A DNA stretch of 64,000 nucleotides from Echiichthys vipera (lineage: Eukaryota; Chordata; Actinopteri; Perciformes; Trachinidae): NCBI GenBank assembly GCA_963691815.1, contig OY829651.1, positions 31,259,004 through 31,323,003 of the forward strand. The letters run 5' to 3'. This document shows positions 55,198 through 64,000 of this stretch, in pieces; position 1 is the first letter of the stretch; the number at the start of each line of letters is the position of its first letter. Made by a program: the position numbers and the translations under genes. The notes under the pieces were generated by a model. The model had not been told where the DNA came from. It ran no database searches and was given only the letters and a program-made list of their open reading frames with translations.

Positions 55198-55222
55198 GCG
55201 GTTGAAGATGAGATGAGATTTT

Positions 55223-55865
55223 ACAGTTCACTAGGGACTGGGCCAAGTATCATTTTTGAATGTTGACTACTGATTATACAGAAACATATTCCATATGTAC
55301 AGACACATTAGGTGCAGGGGTGCTGTTTTGACTGTTTAGTTTAGATTAGGCAAGATGGATAAGTGAGGTTTTGGTTTCATTTTTGTTAATTTCAGGTAAC
55401 GTTAGCTCTTGTTTTAAATAAAGCCTGATAGATTAATTTGTTTTGAACAGCATCCACGGGCTGTTGTGTTTGTAAATTCTTAAGTTCCTTCTCAAATAAT
55501 AACCAACTTGTTTCAATGTTGCTTACTCTCCCCCCAGTGAGCTGGGTCATCACATCTCTTCTCTGAGAAAGGACTGTCCCCTTCTCATTTATATTTGACT
55601 ACACAGACTGAGTGACACACACTTTTTCTGACACACACTAGAGAGAGGTTTAACTGTGATTTACACCACTGCACTTTGCAAATTGTATGCTGAGAAAAGC
55701 CTGAGCCTTTAAGCCCAGTTGATTATATTCTCCCAGATTTGGCTGTCAATCTCCAGTTTGTTTACTTTGTTTGTACCTGCTCCTACTTATTTGGATCCAG
55801 GTTTAACATTTTACATCAAGTTGATATAACATTTTGTAACTTTTGAAACTTGTTTGCTTAAGTGC
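55223..55865. other. Unassigned DNA
   Basis: Nothing recognised. Confidence 0.45.
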
Positions 55866-56178
55866 AATAATTTAATCGTACTGCTCATTTCTGTCGTATA
55901 CAGTCATTCATATTTTATCTTATACATTTCCTCCAAGTTTAACTTATCTGATTTAATTTTCCGTGAATTTTATTTTACCTGTATTCTTACATCTACTTCA
56001 TATATATTTAACTAAGAGTTTTTTGTTTACTGTTTGTTTTTTTATACTTTCTGTATTTATTTAGCTAAGAGTTTATTGGTTATCTTATACTGTATTTTTT
56101 TTATACCTCCCTTGTGTTTTTGTAAGCTGCTGGAAACTTAATTTCCTTGCGAGAGTCATCCCAAAGTCTAAGTCTAAG
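55866..56178 (+). repeat. Rex1-like LINE 3' UTR fragment
   Basis: Closely matches the last 335 bp of the LINE at 61040-63165 (62829-63165): shared CTTATACATTTCCTCCA, TTTAGCTAAGAGTTTATTG and ACCTCCCTTGTGTTTTTGT. Only the 3' UTR was copied, a classic 5'-truncated insertion. Ends in AAGTCTAAGTCTAAG. Confidence 0.8.
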
Positions 56179-56436
56179 TTTGCTACAATTTAAAGCCAAT
56201 GACATACACATACTGGGCCTCATTTATCAAACTTGCGTGGAAATGGGTGCAGATCTGAGCGCATAATTGGTCGTAGAAAAAGGACCCATGTGTGATTTAT
56301 GAAACATTCGTATCGTACCAATCTTAGCGTATGAATGAGCGGGGCTTGATAAATGCGGCGGTTGAATTTGATCGTCATTAACATGTTAGGCCCCTAAATA
56401 TTCCTGGTTCGGAGGCCTCGCCCACTGAGGTCAAAC

Positions 56437-56640
56437 ATGGAGAGAAAGAACGCAGGTTAGAAAAGAAACTTTTCCGACACACAGATCGGCATTCTGACAT
56501 CCGAGATGGAGCAAAATAAAGATGTGCTTTTTGTCAGTCTTAAGAGTGGAATAAAAGGGGCCCATAAAAACGCTGTATGGAAAATAATAACGGCAGCGCT
56601 CCACTGTGACCCGAGTGGCAGGCGCACTGTTGGACAGGTG
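56437..56640 (+). pseudogene. NAIF1-like Myb/SANT DNA-binding fragment
   Basis: An ATG at 56437 is followed by a stop seven codons later (ERKNAG, stop), then NFSDTQIGILTSEM and the helical VLFVSLKSGIKGAHKNAVWK region. In Harbinger elements this protein binds the ends and brings in the transposase. RRTVGQV leads into the MITE, which truncates the domain. Confidence 0.62.
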
Positions 56641-56967
56641 TGCCGTATTCAGCACCCCTGCCGTGAATTGCACCCCCTCGCATTATAGCTGATATTCAAA
56701 AGATCCATTTAATTCATTTTATAATTATGGCTGCTGTTTATTTCCACAGAATATAAAAAAGGTGTTGTTTTGTGTTCGCTATTATCCAAGTTTGTGATTT
56801 TAAACTCTTAAAAATAGTTTAAAGACTGTAAGTAACCAATGGTCTGACCATTGTGGGTTAGCTGTATATAAACTACTCCTTTAGGTGGAAACAACAGCCT
56901 TCTGATCCAGAATATCACCTATAAAGCGAGGGGGTGCATTTCACGGCCGGGGTGCTGAATACGGCAC
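56640..56967. mobile_element. MITE with about 48-bp inverted repeats, 328 bp
   Basis: GTGCCGTATTCAGCACCCC, then CCGTGAATTGCACCCCCTCG at the left, matches the inverse of CGAGGGGGTGCATTTCACGG and GGGGTGCTGAATACGGCAC at the right with few mismatches. It interrupts the NAIF1-like reading. No clear target duplication was established. Non-coding. I do not recognise the family. Confidence 0.78.
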
Positions 56968-57149
56968 AACACTGGCGCTACCGGTGGGTCATTAGGTATT
57001 CCGTAAGAGGATACCTTTGTCATCTAGAAGAACCATACCAAGATGTTAATCATCTGATACCTTGTTTGATTTAATGCAATTTATCGAAGGTGGCCACTAA
57101 CCAAGGAGATGACTTTGGCTCTGCAGTGCGTCTTGCTGCAGCCACGCGC

Positions 57150-57195
57150 CAACACATTCATTCACTAATTCAATGTCGGGGTCGCGGGGGGCTGG
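57150..57195 (-). repeat. Short antisense LINE tail
   Basis: CATTCATTCACTAATTC followed by GTCGGGGTCGCGGGGGGCTG is the inverse of the GCGACCC...GAATGAATG tail found at fish RTE-type 3' ends. Confidence 0.45.
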
Positions 57196-57774
57196 ACCTA
57201 AGCTGTTTTGATATTTAAAAGAATCGTTTGTCCCCCCGGCCACCTGGCCACCACGTTTAAAAGCGACAGCTTGGCGTCACAAATCAGCTGTACATTTATC
57301 GAGTGGTAGTTTTTGCGATTGATGAATGCGTAATCATTCATTGATGGTGCCTAGAGTACAATAAATTGCTCCAACCACAATTTTTATATTTTTTTTTATT
57401 CGTTTTAAGAATCCGTTTTGATCTGTTCTTAATATGTGACTGCTTGTGCTTAATGACAGCTGATGTTTGTTAATTATTTTCAGACAGGTTTTGCTGTGCT
57501 GCACCGCAAATACACAGGCTCAAATGTGCGTACACGACCTCAGACCAGACGTGAGATTTGATCGTGGCTCCCGCTCACGTCAAAATTGATAAATGCCGAC
57601 GTTTGCCAGGAAATGGTTGTACGCACGTTTTTCTGCCGTATGTTCGTTTGATAAATGAGGCCCACTGTATGTTAGGTCACTGTTCTAACTCGGACACTTT
57701 TTTGCCAACAATTTGTTAAAATTTCTCTTCAACCACTAAAATAAATGATCATACAGTGTTTTCAGTTGATTTAA

Positions 57775-57818
57775 TAGTGTAAACTGCTGTCCTCATTAGT
57801 GTAAACTGCTGTCCTCAT
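57775..57818. repeat. Perfect 22-bp tandem duplication
   Basis: TAGTGTAAACTGCTGTCCTC plus AT occurs twice in a row without change. Confidence 0.97.
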
Positions 57819-57937
57819 TAAGAACTAAAGCTATACATATGTTTGAGTGGATGACAGAGTCAACTTAACCACAACAACAACAACAGTGACAATGTGGATC
57901 ATTTTCAGAGTGATTGGATGAACAATAGAAACACTAT

Positions 57938-57980
57938 ATATACACTATATACTGTATATATACAGTATATATATATATAT
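57938..57980. repeat. (TA)n-rich tract
   Basis: Imperfect TATATA/CACTATATAC repeats directly before the SINE-like repeat. Confidence 0.9.
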
Positions 57981-58370
57981 GGCAGCACGGTGGTGTGGTG
58001 GTTAGCAATGTCGCATCACAGCAAGAGGGTTCCTGGTTAGAATCCCGGCTGGGGCCCTTCTATGTGGAGTGTGCATGTTCTCCCCGTGTCTGTGTGGGTT
58101 CAATTCAATTTTATTTATAGTTCCAAATCAAAACAAAAGTTATCTCAGGACACTTTACAGACTAGGTATAGACCACACTCTATGACTTTTTTATGATTTA
58201 CATAGACCCAACAATTCCCCCGTAGAGTACGGTGGCAACGAAAACCTTCCCTATAACAGGTTTCTCCGGCTTCCTCCCACAGTCCAAATACATGCATGTG
58301 TTAGGTTAATTGATGACTCTAAATTTCCCTGTTTACAGAATGTAAATGTATGGACAGTTTTACTGTCCAT
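57981..58370 (+). repeat. SINE-like repeat with tRNA-like head, interrupted
   Basis: GGCAGCACGGTGGTGTGGTG then GGTTAGCAATGTCGC (A-box-like) and TGGTTAGAATCCCGG (B-box-like) start a repeat that continues with TGGAGTGTGCATGTTCTCCC and, after the insertion, CTTCCTCCCACAGTCC. It is very common in fish. Superfamily from memory only. Confidence 0.6.
58101..58262 (-). repeat. L2-type 3' end, antisense, inserted in the SINE-like repeat
   Basis: TTCAATTCAATTTTATTTAT, CTCAGGACACTTTACAGAC and CAACAATTCCCCC are the inverse of an L2-family-type 3' end that closes in GAATTGAA. It interrupts the head-to-body continuity of the flanking repeat. Confidence 0.55.
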
Positions 58371-58861
58371 CAGTGTCGATGCTCATTGGTACATTGGTAT
58401 TATAATGTGTACGCCGTTTGCAGGTCCCTATCCGGACAGATCCGGTTTCAGGTGTTTTTGCTCTGCGTTTCGTGGGCGATTACCACCAAAGTCTAATTAC
58501 AAGTAATTTATACACATCTAACTATCTATGTGACAATTTTCCTTTATGTACGCAGCCATTTAACATGTTTAATTAGTATACAAAAGTAACTACGGAAAAA
58601 AGCTCCAACTCGATGACCCTGTTCACTCTGCCGATGTCCCCATGGCCAATGCTGTTCCAGCAGCTGGTGCTCCTTCTTCCCCTCATTGGAAACTGGACTC
58701 TCTGCATAATCCTTGTCTAACTGTGGTCTGAAAAACAGTTAATTCATCATATTCAGTGCCCCATATCACATTTTCCGAACTGTTTGAAGATCATTTCCAT
58801 GGGAATGCAGCTGTCTTCACATGGAAGTGGATGTGTGAACTTGATAACGTTTGATTGGATT
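58371..58861. other. Unassigned DNA
   Basis: Nothing recognised with confidence. Confidence 0.4.
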
Positions 58862-58915
58862 TGATTGAAGAAGAATTCCTTTATTAGTCCCGCGAATGGG
58901 GAAATTCTAAGTTAA
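58862..58915 (-). repeat. Rex1-like LINE tail, antisense
   Basis: AAGAAGAATTCCTTTATTAG and TCCCGCGAATGGGGAAATTC are the inverse of the AATTTCCCC...GGGACTAATAAAG 3' pattern. Confidence 0.5.
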
Positions 58916-59059
58916 AGTTAGATGAAGGTTTGACTGTTTATTTTAACAGTTACAGCGTTCTGATGTTCATGGCTAGGGTTGCCAACCATCCCTTGAAAAA
59001 CGGAATCGTCCCGTATTCAAAATAAAAGTATGCGTCCCGTATTGGTATAGGTTAAAATG

Positions 59060-59348
59060 GGAAAGTAAGTGGTAAATAGGACTTGTACTTATACAGCTCC
59101 TTTCTAGTCTGACTACTCAAGTCACATTCACAGTGACATTCACACTGATGGCAGTTTACATCAACATACCATCTGATCTAATCATTCACACCACATTCAC
59201 ACACCCATGCCCAGCATGGGGAGCAATTCGGGGTTCAGTGTCTTGCCCAAGGACACTTCGACATGCAGACCGGAAGAGCCAGGGATTGAACGGCCGATCT
59301 CTCAAATGAAGGACAATCTGCTCTATCTCTGAGCCACAGTCGCCCCGC
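59060..59348 (-). repeat. tRNA-like-headed repeat, antisense, inserted in hAT
   Basis: Minus strand from 59348: GGGCGACTGTGGCTCAGAG (A-box-like TGGCTCAG) and GGCCGTTCAATCCCTGGC (B-box-like). Then CTTGGGCAAGACACTGAACC, and the body to about 59060. A common fish SINE-like repeat. Confidence 0.6.
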
Positions 59349-59714
59349 CAATGAATGTCTGAATTGTATGGAGAAATATTTCTCCAGGCAAACCTTAGTG
59401 TATGGGGACAAAAGTGACAGAAGCACTATATGAATTCAAAGTATTATTATTAGAGGAGTGAGCGACTTCCACAACAGCTGTAGGGATGACTACGGAATCA
59501 TGGCAGATGAGGGGTTTGTCTGCAAAGATTGTATATGCACAGTCATATTCCGAATTAAACCTACATAATGCCTGAGAGACTGTACTGCACTAATGAATGC
59601 AAGCATTTGCAGACTGGACTATTTCAGGTAAATTGTGAAAGCCATGATTAAGAGAGTTCTGCATAAAGATGATTGGGGAACCATAGTCATGGTGTCCCAC
59701 TATCTGTGTTTAAT

Positions 59715-60085
59715 GTGCTTCAGAATGTGGCCCAAGTCACCATTATGGGGAAACTGGCATCCCAGTATGATGAATGGGGAGAGCCATACCCTTGCCTGAG
59801 CCAGCTGTCTGCTGTTGCCCTGACAGTTCCCATCTCCAGTGTGACCTGTGAGAGAGACCATGAATAGGGTAAGCCATTTAATAAGTAATATATGAAATTA
59901 GAGATAGTTTGGTGTCTCTCAGTTTTCCACACCTCACTAATTTTTTCTTACTGTTTCTATTTGTAGGTGAACACAGACCTGAGATAACAGGCTGCAGGGG
60001 GACCATCTGGCATCATGTGTGCTACTAAGCATCAACGTGCCACCTCTGAGCGAGTTCCCATATGACAGACCCTTAGAGCTCTTTA
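59715..60085 (+). pseudogene. hAT transposase dimerisation domain remnant
   Basis: GKLASQYDEWGEPYPCLSQL, SAVALTVPISSVTCERDHE (59790-59864) is the hAT C-terminal block, where the family continues with a FSTMNRVK-like segment. Here a stop follows and a 95-bp interruption (59870-59967) precedes VNTDLR and the SQFPYDR-like end. Degenerate. Confidence 0.75.
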
Positions 60086-60112
60086 AATAGCAGAGAAAAA
60101 TTAAGTGCTTTC

Positions 60113-60499
60113 AGCCAGGCTGCAAACTTTGCCACTGAGACAAATATACAGTGCCCTCTCATTAAGGATGGGAACTGATAAGATTTTAACAATACCAAGT
60201 ATCAATTCTACTGATTGGTCTGATTCTTTATGTATTACGACTGTGAAGAAAAAAAAGGTTTCCTGCATCAGTGCAAGTGTCTTATTATCTGAGTCTGAAC
60301 ACAGTGTAGATAAAATGGGAGTGTATTTGTACAGCATACATTTCCATTTAGGTTTTCTTAGTCAAAGAAGAAATCTCCGGCATGGCACTAATGTTATTAG
60401 AACAAGATATTTTTTTTGTTAATTGACATGTTGATGTTATTATAACAGGATATTTACTCCCGGTTTAAAATATTGCCACATACAAAAATCTACACATAG
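60113..60499. other. Unassigned DNA
   Basis: Nothing recognised; a 105-codon ORF (60105-60422) has no identifiable domain. Confidence 0.4.
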
Positions 60500-61010
60500 T
60501 AGGGGTAGCAAGCAGCAAACTTCGACATTGGCAGCTGTCCTGTTCTTACTCATGGAAAGCCATACTACTTAAAGAATTTTCTGCCTGGCCATAGGAACTC
60601 TCTCTGCGCTCAGAAATCGCAGTCATACTGGCTTTCAGCCCAGCTGTTGATGCAACCACTGAGGCAGAAACAGCACAGAGCTTTAGAATGTCAGTCACTC
60701 CCACACTCGCTCTCATTCGTTCACAAGTTGAATCCTCCGTCCCCTGGTCACACGGTTCCTGTAGAAAGAACACTCCCTACTCTGTAACTGCCACCTCCTG
60801 AGGCTGGTCCCCTCTCGTCTCACTGCACCTAGTTTTAAACTGCAGCTTATCTGCAACATCCCTTAATTATGCCATCTGTGTTAAATTGATAATATTGTAA
60901 AAGCATGCTAAATCATTTTTATTTAACTTCTATAGGTGCACAGTGAGTAAAAACAAAACTTATATTGTGAGAAGAATACACTTCATGTTTAAAAATCCCC
61001 TCATAGCAGA
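60500..61010 (-). repeat. Dispersed non-coding repeat, copy 2 (inverse of 37190-37690)
   Basis: The inverse of 60570-61005 aligns with 37190-37690, sharing many 15-20 base words at roughly 80% overall. It lacks the roughly 100-bp block of copy 1. Confidence 0.6.
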
Positions 61011-61256
61011 GGTCAAAATTAAATAAAGCACTCTGGTGCTGTAGGAGACAGCTGCCTCTCCAGTAGCTCTCCGGTTTTTAGCTCTTTTACCCTATTTTAA
61101 CCTTTCTTTATATTTTTTTACTCTTCACTCTACTCTACTTTAAAATGCAACCAAAAGCCAGTTTTATCAATTACTCAAGAGAGGAACTGCTGGCTCTGCG
61201 GACAAAGGGATGAGAACGGATACGACACCCTGTCCCGGGGGAAGCTGAGAAGGAGA

Positions 61257-61289
61257 CCCGGCCTTGCAGCCGGGGGCTGCAAGGCCGGG
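61257..61289. repeat. Perfect 15-bp hairpin with 3-base loop
   Basis: CCCGGCCTTGCAGCC, loop GGG, GGCTGCAAGGCCGGG. GC-rich, in the 5' part of copy F. Confidence 0.95.
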
Positions 61290-61345
61290 GTGAAGCTAAT
61301 GGCCGAGCAAGCGGAGAATTGTAGCCATCGATTCCCTCCGTAATC

Positions 61346-62470
61346 ATGGGGAATATCAACTCGCTGCCAAACAAGATCGACGACCTGTCCGCGTTGAACA
61401 ACCAGCGGATCTACCGTGAGAGCAGCTTGTTCATTTTTACGAAGACATGGCTAAACCACCTTGTACCTCATGCTAACGTGGACCTGCCGGGATTCACTAT
61501 CATTGTTCCGGTTCCCAAGAAGAACAAGCCCAGCGGGCTGAATGACTTCCGACCGGTGGCACTCACTTCACACCTGATGAAGACGTTGGAGGGGCTCTTC
61601 CTCAGCCTCCTCAGACCCCAGGTACAACACACCCAGGACCGCCTGCAGTTTGCGTACCAGCCAGATGTTGGTGTGGAGGATGCCATCCCCCGCTGCATCG
61701 AGTCCACTCCTATCTGGATAAGGGAAGCTTTACAGCGAGGATTCTCTTCTTGGACTTCTCCAGTGTCTTTAATACCGTCCAGCCCCCTATACTTCAGGAC
61801 AAACTGAACAGGATGGGAGTGGACCCCTATCTGGTGGACTGGGTCAGAGACTACTTCACTGACATGCCACAGTACGTCAGGCTGAAGGACACCACATCTG
61901 ACACCGTGGTCAGCAGCACTGGAGCCCCTCAGGGCACAGTGCTGGCCCCTCTTCTCTTCACCCTGTACTCCTCAGACTTCTGCTACAACTCAGAGCTGTG
62001 TCACATACAGAAGTACGCTGATGACACAGCCATCGTTGGATGGATCAGGAGCGAAACAGAGGAGGAGTATCGCAGTTTGGTGGGGGACTTTGCTCTCTGG
62101 TGCCACACTAACCACCTACAACTCAACATTTCAAGAAGAAGGAGCTGGTTATTGATTTTGGGAGGTCAAGACCAAGACCGCGACCAATCCTGCCAGAGGG
62201 AGCTGAGGTGGAGGCGGTGTACTCAAATACCGCAGGCTGTGGCTGGACAATAAACTGGACTGGACAACAAGCACCAGCCACTTGTACAGGAAGACACAAA
62301 GCAGGTTGTTCTTACTGAGGAGACTGCGGTCCTTCAACATCTGCAGCAGACTGCTGTGGATGTTTCATCAGTCTGTGGTCACCAGTGTCCCCTTCTACAC
62401 TCCGGTGTGCTGGGGGGGGGGGGGGGGGGGGCAGCATATCCAAGAAGGACACCTCCAGACTGGATAAACT
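61346..62470 (+). pseudogene. Rex1-like ORF2 with endonuclease-RT deletion fusion
   Basis: Starts GNINSLPNKIDDLSALNNQR (a NVRSLxNKxDEL-type block), then LFIFTKTWLNHLVPHANVDL (TETWL changed to TKTWL). PGFTI passes at once into IVPVPKKNKPSGLNDFRPVA of the RT. The FSSVFNTVQP block (61755-61784) is in the next frame with GAPQGTVLAPLLFTLYSSDF and QKYADDTAIVGWI (YADD intact). Frames change again near 62130. The catalytic endonuclease (GDFN, SDH) is lost. Confidence 0.85.
62412..62431. repeat. Homopolymer of 20 G inside the LINE ORF
   Basis: At glycine codons after VCW in copy F; it continues as GSISKKDTSRLDKLIRQAG in another frame. Confidence 0.95.
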
Positions 62471-63165
62471 GATCAGGCAGGCCGGCTCTGTGGTCGGCAT
62501 TAAACTGGACTCGCTGGTGACAGGGTCAGAGAGCAAGACACTGGACCAATTGCTGGACATTATGATCAATGCCAGCCACCACCTGCACACCGTCATCAGC
62601 AGCCAGAGGAGCCTGTTCAGTGGAAGGCTGCTCCTGCCCAAGTGTAGGACAGTCTCAAGAACTGCTTTGTCCCTCAGGCCATCATCCTCTACAACTCCTC
62701 ACTCGGGGGGATGAGGAAATAAAGAGGACAGAAGGGAAGGAGTGGGAGCCCCTCATTGTGCAATTAATAATCTACGCTTACAGACCTGGACACTTGTCTT
62801 CTTTTTTGTACAATAACTGTATCCACCACTTAAGTGCAATAATTTAATCTTACTGCTCTTTTCTGTCATATACAGTCAAAAATATTTTATCTTATACATT
62901 TCCTCCACATTTAACTTATATGATTTCATTTTCCTTGAATTTTAATTTACCTGTTTTCTTACATCTACTTTATATACAGTATATTTAACTAAGAGATTAT
63001 TGTTTACTGTTTTTTTAAGCTTTCTGTATTTATTTAGCTAAGAGTTTATTGAATATCTTATACTTTATTTTTTTTTATACCTCCCTTGTGTTTTTGTTAG
63101 CTGCTGGCAAATCAATTTCCTTGCAGGAGTCATCCGAAAGGGATCAATAAAGAGAAGTCTAAATG

Positions 63166-64000
63166 ACCAGAATAAACAGGGTAGAGATGCTCTTTTATAA
63201 TTTTTTAATTTAATTTATATTTAATTTTTTTATTACTAATTGGTGCTCACACTTACCTGAGAGTGTGGCGCATATCATTCCTAGATCTACTCGCCAAACC
63301 GAAAATCTACCAGCATTTAGCGCTTGACAGGTGTTAATTGTGGACCCTAGTTTGGTTTATCACAGTCCACAAAAAGCAGGATCATTTATCAGAGTCATCA
63401 CCCTTCTGTGTTCTCTGCTGGCTGGAAACTGCAGAAGTTCGAACTTAAATCAATGCAACAAGAACCTGATCCAAAAAAACATGAAGTAACAGCATATTTG
63501 TAAACAGTAATAAGGTACCTTCACCTTTAAAGGAGTAGCATCACCAACATTTGTCCTGACTTCCACAGAGGCCTGAGCTCGACATAGCTCTCTACATTAT
63601 TTAGGAGTTGAGATTGCCCCGGAAAAGATATACATAAGTAATGCATGAAAACCATTTTCAGCCATCTGTTTTCTGACACAGAACATATTTACTTGTTTTT
63701 TACACTGAGAGCATTTGGACTCGGCTGCAGCTAAATACAAATTAAAAGCTGTGACATATTCTGCTTATGTAGATGACCTCTGATCAGTTATTTCATTGTC
63801 TCTCTTGTCTGTGTGTGTGTGTGTGTGTGAGTGCGCAGGGATAGAGTTTGGATTGTGGGTGTGCTGACCTTACATGCACAAATTAAAGGTTGTTTTTTCA
63901 ACCTGTCGCTGTTACTGTGTGTTTTAACTGTACTGCTTGTTCTCTGACAACAACTGTGCTGTTGTATTTCTCAGATTGGTTCATGGTTGCTCCAGTTGTT
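63166..64000. other. Unassigned DNA with a short (TG)n
   Basis: No coding region or element recognised. (TG)n at about 63811-63829. Confidence 0.5.

Larger units (their letters stand above)
44051..55222 (+). mobile_element. Rex3/RTE-clade LINE, split by a hAT insertion
   Basis: The 5' half (44051-46005) and 3' half (54024-55222) join in frame when the hAT and one CCTATAGT copy are removed. Evidence for Rex3: the WQTGVVVPLFKKGD block, ERSQLRWFGHLVRM, a compact 3' end GGATAAGCGGTTGAAGATGA with GATGA repeats, and, from memory, the published Rex3 primer sites (TGGCAGACTGGGGTGGTGGT at 45870-45889). The 5' leader starts CTCCGGAAACCATCACC at 44051. ACAGTT near both flanks may be part of the target duplication. 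Confidence 0.88.
56215..57663 (+). mobile_element. PIF/Harbinger-like transposon relic
   Basis: Perfect 18-bp inverted ends GGGCCTCATTTATCAAAC (56215-56232) and GTTTGATAAATGAGGCCC (57646-57663), flanked by ACT on both sides. Inside at about 56460-56640 the plus strand reads KRNFSDTQIGILTSEMEQNK then GAHKNAVWKIITAA, the Myb/SANT-like domain of NAIF1-type Harbinger proteins. The HARBI1-like transposase was not found. A 328-bp MITE (56640-56967) and a short LINE-tail piece are inserted. Confidence 0.72.
58974..60112 (+). mobile_element. hAT transposon relic (copy 3), internally deleted
   Basis: The left end AGGGTTGCCAACCATCCC with GGAATCGTCCCGTATT resembles a known hAT terminus. The plus strand ends with a hAT dimerisation region. 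A SINE-like repeat (59060-59348) is inserted. The right terminus was not found. Most of the transposase is missing. Confidence 0.62.
61040..63165 (+). mobile_element. Rex1-like LINE (copy F), internally deleted
   Basis: Includes a 5' region with a strong hairpin (61257-61289), the start of an endonuclease, the RT, and a 3' UTR ending GGGATCAATAAAGAGAAG. The endonuclease is joined directly to the RT by a deletion near 61500. Its 3' UTR matches 55866-56178. Confidence 0.8.

Noticed and set aside
59270..59348. A functional tRNA gene on the minus strand
   Set aside because: A- and B-box-like words are present, but the sequence does not give a cloverleaf with an anticodon arm and acceptor pairing. 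It continues into a dispersed repeat body.
60101..60422. Overlapping sense and antisense ORFs (105 and 78 codons)
   Set aside because: No motifs; they overlap each other and sit next to decayed hAT sequence.

Overview
This window reads as gene-poor, AT-rich DNA from a ray-finned (teleost) fish. The identification rests on its repeats: the FSSAFNT-type Rex1-like LINEs, a Rex3/RTE LINE with a GATG-like tail, L2 LINEs with a YADD reverse transcriptase, DIRS-type, Tc1/mariner, hAT, piggyBac and PIF/Harbinger remnants, tRNA-derived SINEs and long (TG)n/(TA)n tracts. I found no host protein-coding gene that I can support with confidence, no rRNA, no functional tRNA and no CRISPR. Three short candidate coding stretches (about 0.75-1.17, 26.24-26.44 and 42.83-43.04 kb) are listed with low confidence.

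Layout. 1-1.4 kb: repeat ends and a possible two-exon ORF. 1.7-9.15 kb: an L2 LINE that carries a chain of later insertions: a 683-bp solo LTR with a 5-bp target duplication, inside it a near full-length Rex1-like LINE, and inside that a 630-bp solo LTR with a 4-bp duplication. 11-12.85 kb: an antisense piggyBac-type transposase relic, cut by a second L2 family (12.86-15.3 kb) that itself holds a 582-bp Harbinger MITE. 15.4-19.8 kb: a SINE and a THAP-type DNA transposon relic. 19.8-22.4 kb: a Tc1-like transposon with long inverted repeats, interrupted by a Rex1-like LINE. 22.6-23.4 kb: an antisense SGNH-esterase ORF1 of a CR1/L2-type LINE. 27.2-29.4 kb: an antisense L2 copy split by an L1-like LINE. 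29.7-30.3 kb: a third solo LTR. 33.8-35.3 kb: mariner and DIRS relics. 38.1-40.5 kb: an antisense hAT. 41-44 kb: SINEs, MITEs and tandem duplications.

44.05-55.22 kb is the second large nest. A Rex3 LINE is split in its reverse transcriptase by an 8.0-kb hAT insertion with a clean 8-bp duplication; the hAT was in turn invaded by a Rex1-like LINE and by a second, different RTE-clade LINE. The two RTE elements share a roughly 94% identical 5' leader of about 145 bp that starts at the same base, but their coding regions differ. This is the most interesting observation in the window. 56.2-57.7 kb is a Harbinger element with an 18-bp perfect terminal repeat and a 328-bp long-TIR MITE inside it. 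58-64 kb holds SINE-like repeats, a decayed hAT and another Rex1-like LINE.

No genes here appear to work together as a pathway. The content is a stratified record of transposition. Every transposase and reverse transcriptase seen carries stops, frameshifts or deletions, so the elements look immobile unless helped in trans. All clade names are from motif recognition, not database search.
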